Below the pieces are notes generated by a model. The model saw nothing but the letters and a program-made list of their open reading frames with translations. It was not told where the DNA came from and ran no database searches. Both the position numbers and the translations under genes were made by a program. Positions 56,212-63,705 of a stretch of 64,000 nt of DNA are shown piece after piece. The stretch is from Curvibacter lanceolatus ATCC 14669 (GTDB taxonomy: Bacteria; Pseudomonadota; Gammaproteobacteria; Burkholderiales; Burkholderiaceae_C), in contig NZ_KB906254.1 of the NCBI RefSeq assembly GCF_000381265.1, positions 310,001 to 374,000 of the forward strand, given 5' to 3'. Each line of letters begins with the position of its first letter. Position 1 is the stretch's first letter.

Positions 56212-57692
56212 CACGCACCGCCTTTCTGTGCTGCCTCGGTGGGCTGTGCCTCGGGAGCCCCCTCATCAAGCATGTCCACCTCGGTGAATTTCCCGTCGAG
56301 AAATGCTTCGAGCATGGAGCATGCAGAAGCGGCCAGATCATTCAGGTTTTTGACGTTCGGATCGGCTGTCAGGTGCAGTCGCTTGACTCCCAAGTCCTTC
56401 AACCGCGTATCCAGGGCGGCGCAGCGCTGTTTGAGGTCGGGGCTCATGGGCTGTGCCTCAACCCTTGAGGAATCCTTAATGGTTGCCTCGGGCTGGGGAG
56501 CGGCAAGCATGGCGAGATGAGCCCGGATCCGATCAATGAGCTTGGAATCTCCATCCTCAAACTCGATCCCGTGGGCATCGGTGCCGAATTCCTTCTCGAC
56601 ATCGACCAGAATTGCGCGCTGCTCATCGCACAGCGTGCTTAGGTGCCAAACCTCAGATTCCAGTGATGCGTTTTGGATTTCCAGGTCATCCAACTTGGAC
56701 CGCAGGTTGTCGCGCTCGCGCCGTGCTTCATCGCGGGCCGCGCAAAGGCTTCTCAGCTCACGGCTATCTGCGTCATGCTGTTCCAGGGCCTTGGCCTGTA
56801 CCTCGGGCCGGGGAGCGGAGAGCAAAGCAGCCAACGCATCTCGGTCCTTCCAGCCTTTTGCATCGCACGGGGCGCCCACCGGGGCCGGGGTAAACCAAAC
56901 TGTCAGTTTGGGGACGTGATGCTGGGCTTCACCATCGAAATCAAATCCCAAGTCAGTGCGTGTGACCCCCTCGGGCACGGCTGGCCGTGTCAGCGCCTGA
57001 GGCATCACCGAGAGGTCAATGTGCCCGGCCCCATCCACGCCGTTATCCACCCAGCAGATGGGCAGGCTTGTCGCAATGCGCCCGAAGGGCTTTTGTTCCC
57101 AGTTGTAGGCACCATCCCGATCAATGCCGCAAGCGGCCTTGGCGATGGCGTGGGCAAGCGTTTCAGCGTCAGCGGCGCCCTCGCACCAAGGCGCAGCAAT
57201 CAGGTCCATGTCCCGACGCATGGAGCCATGCACGCCGATGGCATACCCGTTGGCATACGCGGTTGCGCGAATGGCCGGTAGGCGCGACTCAAAAAACGCC
57301 TGCATTTCTTCAATGGATGACGCCATGAACCATGCGCCTTGGGTGTAATGGATCACCGGCTTGATCAGCGCCTCCACCTGGGCGCGCAGTGCGTCACGCT
57401 CATTTGTTACTGCCGTCAATTGGTAGCGCATGTCCACCAGACTGGCGTGGTAGTTGTATCGCTCCTGGGCGCAGATCTTGAAAGCTGCCCGCTCCGTTTC
57501 CAGGTCGGCGCGCAGGGCTTCGTTTTCTGCGGAGAGTCGGCGGAGTTCGGCGGCTGCGTCTTGCAGCAGTCCAGACATGAGCGCATTGGCTCGCATCGGG
57601 GTGTCGAAATTCCCTGGGTAGAAATCCTCGGGGTTCATGCAGACATCCGCAAATTGGGCTGTAGTCAGGGCCTTCTGTTCTGTGGTGCTCAT
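56211..57692 (-). CDS. Coiled-coil protein with nucleotidyltransferase-like domain
   Basis: 493 residues. Coiled coils at ~45-110 and ~300-350 flank a globular domain (~140-275) that opens IRATAYANGYAIGVHGSMRR followed by DMDLIAAPW; the G-S-x-x-R-D-x-D pattern resembles the GS...DxD active site of minimal nucleotidyltransferases. AETLAHAIAKAACG follows. A Glu-rich tail ends the protein. Long early proteins of this kind are common in Burkholderiales and Pseudomonas phages and unassigned. Four-base overlap with the gene upstream. Confidence 0.6.
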   Translation of the reverse strand: MSTTEQKALTTAQFADVCMNPEDFYPGNFDTPMRANALMSGLLQDAAAELRRLSAENEALRADLETERAAFKICAQERYNYHASLVDMRYQLTAVTNERDALRAQVEALIKPVIHYTQGAWFMASSIEEMQAFFESRLPAIRATAYANGYAIGVHGSMRRDMDLIAAPWCEGAADAETLAHAIAKAACGIDRDGAYNWEQKPFGRIATSLPICWVDNGVDGAGHIDLSVMPQALTRPAVPEGVTRTDLGFDFDGEAQHHVPKLTVWFTPAPVGAPCDAKGWKDRDALAALLSAPRPEVQAKALEQHDADSRELRSLCAARDEARRERDNLRSKLDDLEIQNASLESEVWHLSTLCDEQRAILVDVEKEFGTDAHGIEFEDGDSKLIDRIRAHLAMLAAPQPEATIKDSSRVEAQPMSPDLKQRCAALDTRLKDLGVKRLHLTADPNVKNLNDLAASACSMLEAFLDGKFTEVDMLDEGAPEAQPTEAAQKGGA

Positions 57693-58069
57693 GGCAATTC
57701 CTCCGCTGTCAACTTCATTTCGCGCGATTTGCCGGTGATCTTCCAGTAGTGCTCCAAACTCACATGCTTGTCAGCCCAGGCAGTGAGTAGCGCCAAAAGC
57801 TCTGCCTTTGCCTCTTGAGTGACATTGGAGAATTCGTTGTCAAAGACTTCTCCAATTTCCTCGTAAGCCTGCTCGTCCAAGCGCTCAAGGATTGAATCCA
57901 CCTCATGGCGGCTGACAACATCAGCATTCGTGAACGGCCTGCAGTCGGCCTCGTAATAGACATCGCCAACGGCCGGCTCAATCATTGAGTCCAGCAAATC
58001 CCCAAGGGAGTCGTGATTGAATTCCTCGTTGTCGAGGCTGTAGCATTTGGATTGGGTTGTGGTGCTCAT
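57689..58069 (-). CDS. Hypothetical phage protein
   Basis: 126 residues, acidic. VGDVYYEADCRPFTNADVVS, DSILERLDEQAYEEIGEVFD and KAELLALLTAWADKHVSLEH then YWKITGKS follow a family frequently found in early prophage operons. Function unknown. ATGA overlaps on both sides. Confidence 0.6.
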   Translation of the reverse strand: MSTTTQSKCYSLDNEEFNHDSLGDLLDSMIEPAVGDVYYEADCRPFTNADVVSRHEVDSILERLDEQAYEEIGEVFDNEFSNVTQEAKAELLALLTAWADKHVSLEHYWKITGKSREMKLTAEELP

Positions 58070-58221
58070 GATTTCTTTCCTTCCTGGGCGCGGATCTCAG
58101 CGCACCGTTGATCTACAACCCGGCGAGCGCCTGGGCGAGTTGCCAGCCATCTGCTGAGCTTCTTGTCGTCGTCTTGGAGTAGTCCCGGAGGCCAGCCGGT
58201 TTTGCCTCCGTTGGTGCTCAT
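58066..58221 (-). CDS. Small hypothetical protein
   Basis: 51 residues from ATG 58221 (ATGA overlap). Starts STNGGKTGWPPGLLQDDDKK, then a basic tail. The GWPPGLLQDD segment recurs in short phage proteins. Unknown function. Confidence 0.5.
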   Translation of the reverse strand: MSTNGGKTGWPPGLLQDDDKKLSRWLATRPGARRVVDQRCAEIRAQEGKKS

Positions 58222-58616
58222 GGGGCCTCCTTGGGTGGCGGGGGGAGTGGGCGCCAGTGGGTGGGCTCCCATGAAAAACCCCAGCCATTTTTTGGCTCGG
58301 ACCAATCCCATCCGCACTCAAGAGGTCCCTTGCCGGCCATATGATCCGCATAGCCCTGAGACCCCTCGCCGTAAAAATTCATCTTGGTTTCACGGGCGCC
58401 GTACTTGGCGTGCCAGCCAATGATTGACGTCCCATCCTTAGGCGCCGTCTCAATCGGCTGCCACCCCTCTGCCAAAGCCTCTTCCTTTGCGAGAGAGATG
58501 AGGCGGGCGGCAAAGTCCTCAATCAGCTTGAAATAGTCGGCTTTGGGGCCGCCAGTCAGTACCGGAATAACTTTTGTTTCCCGTGCCAGCCGGATGACTT
58601 CAGAGGTGGGGGTCAT
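58218..58616 (-). CDS. DUF551-like phage protein
   Basis: 132 residues. The middle carries GWQPIETAPKDGTSIIGWHA, the W-x-P-I-x-x-x-P-x-D-G hallmark of DUF551, and the C-terminus is Trp-rich (PTHWRPLPPPP), the typical ending. N-terminal helix precedes it. Function unknown; frequent in early phage operons. Confidence 0.75.
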   Translation of the reverse strand: MTPTSEVIRLARETKVIPVLTGGPKADYFKLIEDFAARLISLAKEEALAEGWQPIETAPKDGTSIIGWHAKYGARETKMNFYGEGSQGYADHMAGKGPLECGWDWSEPKNGWGFSWEPTHWRPLPPPPKEAP

Positions 58617-58807
58617 GGGGTTTCCTTTTCATTCACAACCTCGCGCAAATACATCAGCGCAACGACTGGAGACATGCACAAGTAAAAGAGGCCGATTGCT
58701 CTCAGGTAGATGGTTCTGAATGGCTCATCCAGCCCAAGGATGGCGAAGCCAACACAGCACAACGCGAGATACGCCAGGAAGATCAAAAAATAGTGGCGGC
58801 CTTTCAT
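58613..58807 (-). CDS. Small membrane protein
   Basis: 64 residues from ATG 58807. Two transmembrane helices (YFLIFLAYLALCCVGFAIL and RAIGLFYLCMSPVVALMYLR) separated by a short loop. An early-expressed phage membrane protein might act in superinfection exclusion; not shown. ATGA overlap. Confidence 0.55.
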   Translation of the reverse strand: MKGRHYFLIFLAYLALCCVGFAILGLDEPFRTIYLRAIGLFYLCMSPVVALMYLREVVNEKETP

Positions 58808-58808
58808 C

Positions 58809-59093
58809 TCACTCCCCCTTCCCGGTAGCGCGGGCAATGGCGGCTCGGGCAAATTCGATGTCTTCTTGGGTCAGCTCTGCGGAGTCGTCGGCTTTGACGA
58901 TGCGGGTCAGTGCCATCAGCAGATCCGGCGCGGTGGCGATCAGGCTGGCGTCTGCAAAAGCTTGTTCTTGCTCTTTGGGGTCCCTGTTGTAGTTGAAATA
59001 GATCGTTGCTGGACCGACGCTATACCATTGGCCCCCATCTGAGTTGTCATACTCAATAGGCCATGGCCCCGGTGTATGCAGTGCTTCACTCAT
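58809..59093 (-). CDS. HTPGPW-type phage protein
   Basis: 94 residues. HTPGPWPIEY at the start and FADASLIATAPDLLMALTRI in the C-terminal half are the recurring ends of a widespread phage family in which DA-x-LIA-x-AP-(D/E)-LL is conserved. Function unknown. ATGA overlap with upstream gene. Confidence 0.7.
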   Translation of the reverse strand: MSEALHTPGPWPIEYDNSDGGQWYSVGPATIYFNYNRDPKEQEQAFADASLIATAPDLLMALTRIVKADDSAELTQEDIEFARAAIARATGKGE

Positions 59094-59359
59094 GTCTTTT
59101 CTCCTTGGGCAGCCTTGCCGATCACGTACTGGGCAAAGCGGATGTAGCGGTAATAAATGGGCTCACTTCGATCGTGGTAGCGGCAGTAATCATTGATGTC
59201 GCCAAAGCCATCAATGAACTGGCTCCCACACTCGCATCGATCTTTGACTTTCACCCGGGCTTGATATGCCTTGTTCGCCTCAGCCCGAATCGCTGCCTTC
59301 TTGCTGAACCATCTACGCCCACCGCCCCGGTATACCGTTGCTGTTTCTGTTTGGATCAC
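59090..59359 (-). CDS. Hypothetical phage protein
   Basis: 89 residues. Basic N-terminus (RGGGRRWFSKKAAIRAEANK), then CECGSQFIDGFGDINDYCRY with three cysteines and H, possibly zinc-binding, and an aromatic tail (YYRYIRFAQYVIGK). Unknown role. Confidence 0.5.
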   Translation of the reverse strand: MIQTETATVYRGGGRRWFSKKAAIRAEANKAYQARVKVKDRCECGSQFIDGFGDINDYCRYHDRSEPIYYRYIRFAQYVIGKAAQGEKT

Positions 59360-59571
59360 GGCTTTTCTCCTTGGGTGGACAGGGCGGCGTCAATGGCTGA
59401 TCTCATCCGGGTCTGGAACTCAGATCGGTCATGCACACCTGAGAACCAGGCATTGATGGCCGCTTCGATTTGTGCTTCTGTCAGATTGAGGGATGACTGC
59501 TTGCGCTCAATCTCTGCTGCTGCTGCCTCCAGCAAACGGGACGCCTGGCGGAGTTCTTCGGGGAGGGTCAT
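59356..59571 (-). CDS. Small helical phage protein
   Basis: 71 residues, helical (ELRQASRLLEAAAAEIERKQ ... LTEAQIEAAINAWFSGVHDR). ATGA overlaps on both sides. Unknown role. Confidence 0.5.
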   Translation of the reverse strand: MTLPEELRQASRLLEAAAAEIERKQSSLNLTEAQIEAAINAWFSGVHDRSEFQTRMRSAIDAALSTQGEKP

Positions 59572-60035
59572 TGCAGTGCACCCAGCTTCCCAGCAGCGCG
59601 CAGACGGCGGGCCGCCTCATCCCCTGCTTTGACGATGTCGTCCATGGTGGATTTCTCCAGAAGGTCTGAGACCAGATCCATGCCGGCCTGCAGGTCTTGC
59701 ATGGCCTGGGCGTCCAGGCCGATGGTCTTGGTGCGCGCGGCCCGGGCCTCAATGCGGTCCAGCGATTCCATGGCCCGGACAAAGACCTCAACGCAAAGGG
59801 CATCGATGCGCTCACTCCGGACTTCGCCGAACTTCATGGAGCGCTGCAGGGCCTCAATGTCGGCCTGGGTGGCCGAGCCAATCCGCATTCGCTCGTAGGC
59901 CATTCGGATCGGGTTCATCATGGTTGCGTGCTCTTCCTTGGTCAGGGTCTGAACCCTGGCCATCAGGCTGTAGATGGCTGCTTGGTGGCGGACCTGGTGC
60001 TTTGCCAGGGATGCATTGCGGTGGGCTGTTTTCAT
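59568..60035 (-). CDS. Hypothetical helical phage protein
   Basis: 155 residues from ATG 60035 (a more distant start at 60062 would run through the terminator hairpin). Helical throughout; NPIRMAYERMRIGSATQADI and MQDLQAGMDLVSDLLEKSTM. First gene after an internal terminator. Confidence 0.55.
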   Translation of the reverse strand: MKTAHRNASLAKHQVRHQAAIYSLMARVQTLTKEEHATMMNPIRMAYERMRIGSATQADIEALQRSMKFGEVRSERIDALCVEVFVRAMESLDRIEARAARTKTIGLDAQAMQDLQAGMDLVSDLLEKSTMDDIVKAGDEAARRLRAAGKLGALQ

Positions 60036-60048
60036 GGCGTTTGGGCGC

Positions 60049-60072
60049 AAAAAAGCCCACATACAGTGGGCT
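60049..60072 (-). terminator. Internal terminator of the early operon
   Basis: AGCCCAC-TGTAT-GTGGGCT read on the minus strand, followed by T5-6. It separates the recombination block from the small-gene block and implies either antitermination or a new promoter. Confidence 0.7.
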
Positions 60073-60092
60073 AGTTAAGGGGGATGGCGGGG

Positions 60093-60547
60093 TCAGACGG
60101 CAGGGAGCCCCATTTCCGCCAGGTGCCGGGCTGCAGCGCGTTCAATGGTCTCGGCCACGGCGGCACGCGCTTGGCGCTCCAGGCTGGGCAGAAAGTCGGC
60201 GCGCTTGGCCGCCAGTAACTCCAGGCCCTCAATCACATCAGGGTGCAGCGCCAGATAGTCGAGAGCGGGGTCCAGAAACTTGTTTTTTCATAGCAGATGA
60301 CGCCGCACATGCCACCCAGCACACGGCCGGGGAATCCTGGGGCGCGGCGCAACAGCTTGGCCAGGTTGTTGTAGAGGGCCGCCAGGTGCTCCGGTTCATC
60401 GGCGTCGAAATCATCCTCCAGGGCACTGAGGTCTTCAGGCCCATCAATCGACCATGGGCCGCCCCATCTGCGGTCAATCTCGTGCAGAACGTTCATCAGG
60501 TCATAGCCGGCGTCAATGTCGCGGGCTGATGGCTTGGCCATCTTCAT
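60093..60547 (-). pseudogene. Early phage protein split by a -1 frameshift at an A6 run
   Basis: The start (ATG 60547, ATGA overlap with rdgC) reads RDIDAGYDLMNVLHEIDRRW ... FPGRVLGGMCGVICYEK and then leaves frame at six A residues (60283-60288 on the plus strand as T6). In the -1 frame the product continues NKFLDPALDYLALHPDVIEG ... RHLAEMGLPAV to a TGA at 60093. The GGMCGVI-x-x-x-K-N-x-x-(L/V)-DP-x-x-D...LHP join is that of intact relatives of this family. So either one A has been lost, or the A run promotes slippage, or it is a sequencing error. Without a shift the protein would end at 60233. Confidence 0.65.
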
Positions 60548-61452
60548 GCTGCACCGCCTTCCACGCCCGGCCGCTGCGCCTCACCGCCCAGGGCGTTGAT
60601 CAGGTCGGGCAGCATCTTGGAAAGCTCACCGGTGGTGATGGCCACGTCAGCATCAAACCCGCCGTCATCGGCTGACTTGCCCTCGAACACAACATCCAGG
60701 AAGCTCAGCTTCTTGACGCGCATGCCCTCGGTCAGGACGAATGAAACCCTGTCATCCCAGGTCAAAGCCAGCTTTGTCGGCAGCTTGCCCTGGGCGATGT
60801 GCTGCTTGACCTCTTCGATGTCCAGAGGGTGGCGGCCGTACTTGACCACCGACTTGGATTCGTCGGCGGCCTTGAGCTCGCATTCCTGCTCGATGGCAAA
60901 GCCGGCCGGTGGTTCCTGGGTGGTCAGCCACTCAGCCATGGCGCTCACCGGACTTTGCTTCGTGTCCAGCAGGGCCACGGCAAAGCCGTCGATCGCCTTG
61001 ACCAGTGCCGTCACAACTTCATCGGCCCGGCCCTGGGTCGCAGAGTCGATCACCAGCAGGCCGGCGCCGATCCAGACCAGTGCTGCGCCCATCTTGCTGA
61101 AGGCCATCGGCAGCAGGCTGTGGCGGATCTCTTCCTTGAGCTCCTTCATCTCTTTCTTGCCGGGCTTGCGGCCGGTGGTCTGCTCGATCTGCTGGGCCCG
61201 TTCCTTGGCCTTGCGCGCCAGGACGGCACCGGGCACGGCCTTGGTCTCGGATTGGAACTTCAGGATCCACTGGCCTCCGATGGATTCGACCAGGGGGCCG
61301 TGGGCATCGCCGCGCGGCTCGACCCAGCCGATGGATCGTTCTTGTGTGGGGCCGCACTCCACGAATCGAGCCTTGGCCAGGGCCTGCTCGACGGTTTCGA
61401 GATCCAGGGCAGGGCCTGGGGCGATGCGGTAGATGATCAGGTTTTTCAGCAT
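60544..61452 (-). CDS. rdgC: RdgC-family recombination-associated protein
   Basis: 302 residues. KNLIIYRIAPGPALDLETVE at the start, PRGDAHGPLVESIGGQWILK, AVPGAVLARKAKERAQQIEQ, GRKPGKKEMKELKEEIRHSL LPMAF and LVIDSATQGRADEVVTALVK are RdgC signatures. RdgC forms a ring on duplex DNA and restrains RecA. Phage copies sit with exonucleases in recombination modules, as here. Confidence 0.9.
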   Translation of the reverse strand: MLKNLIIYRIAPGPALDLETVEQALAKARFVECGPTQERSIGWVEPRGDAHGPLVESIGGQWILKFQSETKAVPGAVLARKAKERAQQIEQTTGRKPGKKEMKELKEEIRHSLLPMAFSKMGAALVWIGAGLLVIDSATQGRADEVVTALVKAIDGFAVALLDTKQSPVSAMAEWLTTQEPPAGFAIEQECELKAADESKSVVKYGRHPLDIEEVKQHIAQGKLPTKLALTWDDRVSFVLTEGMRVKKLSFLDVVFEGKSADDGGFDADVAITTGELSKMLPDLINALGGEAQRPGVEGGAA

Positions 61453-61465
61453 GTCGGGCTCCTTT

Positions 61466-61711
61466 TCACTTGGCCTTGGGTTCGATCTTCTTGAAGGGCA
61501 GCTTCTTGATGTGCTGCCCGAAGTGCGTGCCGATGGACTTGGCGCCGATCAGGTCTTTCCACGCCTTTTCTTCCACCCCCGGGTAGTGGTAGACGGCACC
61601 ATTGCCACGGGTGAACTTGATGGCCAGGGTCTTGCTCGTGGCGTCGTAGCCAACGGAATGGATCTGGCTGGACTTGACCGGGCTCAGGGTGATGTTGGGG
61701 TGCTTGTTCAC
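61466..61711 (-). CDS. KTSC domain protein
   Basis: 81 residues, GTG start at 61711. SPVKSSQIHSVGYDATSKTL, AIKFTRGNGAVYHYPGVEEK, then a basic tail; the V-x-S-S-x-I-x-x-x-x-Y and Y-x-Y-x-x-V blocks define KTSC. In larger proteins this domain accompanies lysyl-tRNA synthetase or nucleases. Small basic DNA-binding role is plausible. Confidence 0.8.
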   Translation of the reverse strand: MNKHPNITLSPVKSSQIHSVGYDATSKTLAIKFTRGNGAVYHYPGVEEKAWKDLIGAKSIGTHFGQHIKKLPFKKIEPKAK

Positions 61712-61720
61712 TTGGGATGC

Positions 61721-61750
61721 TCCAAAAAGAAAGCCCGCTCAGTGGCGGGC
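61721..61750 (-). terminator. Terminator between coiled-coil gene and KTSC gene
   Basis: GCCCGC-CACTGA-GCGGGC on the minus strand, followed by TTTCTTTTT and a ribosome site GGAG before the GTG of the KTSC gene. Confidence 0.75.
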
Positions 61751-61780
61751 ATCAGGTGGCAGGAAAGGGTGGGCAGCGCG

Positions 61781-62944
61781 TCAGGCAGCCCTGCGGTACA
61801 GGCCGCGGATCGTGCTGAGGTGCTGCGCCAGGGCGTCGCAGATGGCCTCGAAGTCGCTCTGGCGGAACAGCGTGGATCGGCGCTCTGTGCCCACCGATTC
61901 AAAGCCCAGGGCCTTGAGCTGGGCAGCCGTCACATCGCACTTGCCCAGGGCAGCGTTGATCTCGCCCAGGTTCAGGCAGTCGGCCCGGGGCAGTTCTGCA
62001 GCGGCCGGCTGCACGGTTTCAGCGTTGGCGGCTGGGGCTTGGTCCTGCAGCTGCACTTCTTGGCCGGCCTGCTGGATCTCGGGCTGGGCCAGGGGGCGCT
62101 CAAGTTCCGGAGCGCTGATCGGCTCAGGGGCCGGGGCGGCAATGGCGGGCGCTGCTGCCTGGGCCTTCGCGGCTTCCAGGCGTTCGGCTTCGGCCTTCTG
62201 GGCTTCCTGCTGGGCGCGCAATTCGGCGGCGGCCTGCTCAAGGGCGGCCTGCTGCGCGGCCAGGGCCTCGGCTTGCCGGCGCTGCTCGGCGGCCACGCGC
62301 TCGTTCTCGATGCGCTGCGCCTCCACCCGGGCAGCTTCGTCTTCGCGGAGCTTTGCGGTGTCGTGCATGGTGCGCATGGCTTCCAGGGTCTCGGTCTTGG
62401 CCAGGGTGGCTTCGCCGGAGAACTCTTCCATGGCCTCGGGCGAAACATCGATCAGCTCGACCTGGGCAATGCCGTTGGCGATGCGCTCGGACGTGATGCC
62501 CTGGCAGCGGCCCACGCAGGCCCGGATCGCGGAAATCTTGGCTTGGAACATTGCGGCGCGCTCGGCGGCCAGGCGGTCGCGTTCGGCTTTCTCGGCGGCG
62601 CGGCGGCCTTCATCTGCCTTGATCTGGGCATCGATCGGCTTTTCCAGCGCTTCGATTTCAGCGGTGACCCGGGCGGCTTCGCTGTCGATGCGCTTGCCGA
62701 ATTCCAGGGCCGGGGCCTTGAACTCCTTGCGCTTCTTCTCCAGCGAGGTGCGCAGGGTGGTCAGCTCCAGGCGGGCGGCCCGGGCTTCCTTGTCGCCCTT
62801 GGTGGTCGTCATGTCGAAGACGACACCCTGATAGCGGTTGACCAGGATGGCCAGGGCTGCCTCGGTGCGGCTGTACTGGACGATCACGGTGTTGCCGTTG
62901 ATTTCGGCGCGGTCAAGGATTTCGGTTTCAGTGGCGGTGGTCAT
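61781..62944 (-). CDS. Coiled-coil phage recombination-module protein (DUF1351-like)
   Basis: 387 residues. N-terminal domain (VFDMTTTKGDKEARAARLEL, TTLRTSLEKKRKEFKAPALE) resembles DUF1351; a long Ala/Glu/Arg coiled coil spans ~200-275; a Pro/Ala linker; and a C-terminal globular part (INAALGKCDVTAAQLKALGF). Found upstream of the YqaJ exonuclease in phage recombination cassettes, where it may partner the exonuclease or anneal DNA. Confidence 0.6.
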   Translation of the reverse strand: MTTATETEILDRAEINGNTVIVQYSRTEAALAILVNRYQGVVFDMTTTKGDKEARAARLELTTLRTSLEKKRKEFKAPALEFGKRIDSEAARVTAEIEALEKPIDAQIKADEGRRAAEKAERDRLAAERAAMFQAKISAIRACVGRCQGITSERIANGIAQVELIDVSPEAMEEFSGEATLAKTETLEAMRTMHDTAKLREDEAARVEAQRIENERVAAEQRRQAEALAAQQAALEQAAAELRAQQEAQKAEAERLEAAKAQAAAPAIAAPAPEPISAPELERPLAQPEIQQAGQEVQLQDQAPAANAETVQPAAAELPRADCLNLGEINAALGKCDVTAAQLKALGFESVGTERRSTLFRQSDFEAICDALAQHLSTIRGLYRRAA

Positions 62945-62955
62945 GGTGGTGGTCC

Positions 62956-63705
62956 TCAGAATGAGATGGCGGTGGCCTCAATGGCCGGCGCCTTGGGTGT
63001 TGCTGGAGTGGGGGCGGAAGGCGTGGCGGAGGCTTCGGGATCAACGAAGCGAATCACGTCGCCCAGCGTGTGGGTCCGGTCGAACTCGCTGATGACCTCG
63101 CGCATGTATTCGCGGGCGGCCTTCACGCGCTCATTGATCAGCGCTTCTTTCTCTGCGTCTCGCTTGATCACCCAGGAGGTGAGGCGATGGTGCTCGGGGA
63201 TATGTGAGACGAGGTGCTGAGTCATGTTCTCGTAGCCGATCAGGTCGTCGGGGGTGTCAACCATTACGTAGTCAACAGACCATTCATCAGCATCCCAGAG
63301 CTTCATATAGCCTCTGCACTGCCATTCGTAGCCCTTGTCCTGGCAATCCAGCTCGGTGATGGGCAGCGTTGCGAGAGACCAGACGGATTTGATGTCCCGA
63401 CCTCTTCGGCGCTCCGCCTCAAAGAGATCGCACTCGCCAGTCAGGAACCCGTCTGTGCGGCGCTCCTTGTTCTTGGAAAGGTTCAGGCCGCGCACTCGAT
63501 TGAGAAGCTGAATGGACTGCTCTTCAACCAGAATGCCCTTTTCCATCTGCTTGCTGGAGACTTCGAAGTCCACTCCGAAGATTTCCTGCGCGGCCAGTTC
63601 CCGAATGTAGGTTTTGGCCCCAATGGACAAGATGCCGTCCGACTTGCTTTTCGGCTCGGTCATGATCTTGCCCAGGGATGAGCAGCGAATCAGAAGTTCT
63701 TTCAT
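62956..63705 (-). CDS. YqaJ-like exonuclease (lambda Exo family)
   Basis: 249 residues. Active-site motifs in order: GILVEEQ (Glu61), GECDLF (Asp93), RDIKSVWS (Asp104, Lys106) and YEWQCRGYM (Gln129, Tyr133), the standard PD-(D/E)XK set of YqaJ recombinases. It resects double-stranded DNA ends to feed single-strand annealing. ATGA overlap with the gene upstream. Confidence 0.85.
   Translation of the reverse strand: MKELLIRCSSLGKIMTEPKSKSDGILSIGAKTYIRELAAQEIFGVDFEVSSKQMEKGILVEEQSIQLLNRVRGLNLSKNKERRTDGFLTGECDLFEAERRRGRDIKSVWSLATLPITELDCQDKGYEWQCRGYMKLWDADEWSVDYVMVDTPDDLIGYENMTQHLVSHIPEHHRLTSWVIKRDAEKEALINERVKAAREYMREVISEFDRTHTLGDVIRFVDPEASATPSAPTPATPKAPAIEATAISF

Noticed and set aside
61433-63220. 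A 595-codon plus-strand frame
   Set aside because: Shadow of the KTSC, coiled-coil and YqaJ genes, rich in Gly/Ala/Leu without motifs.
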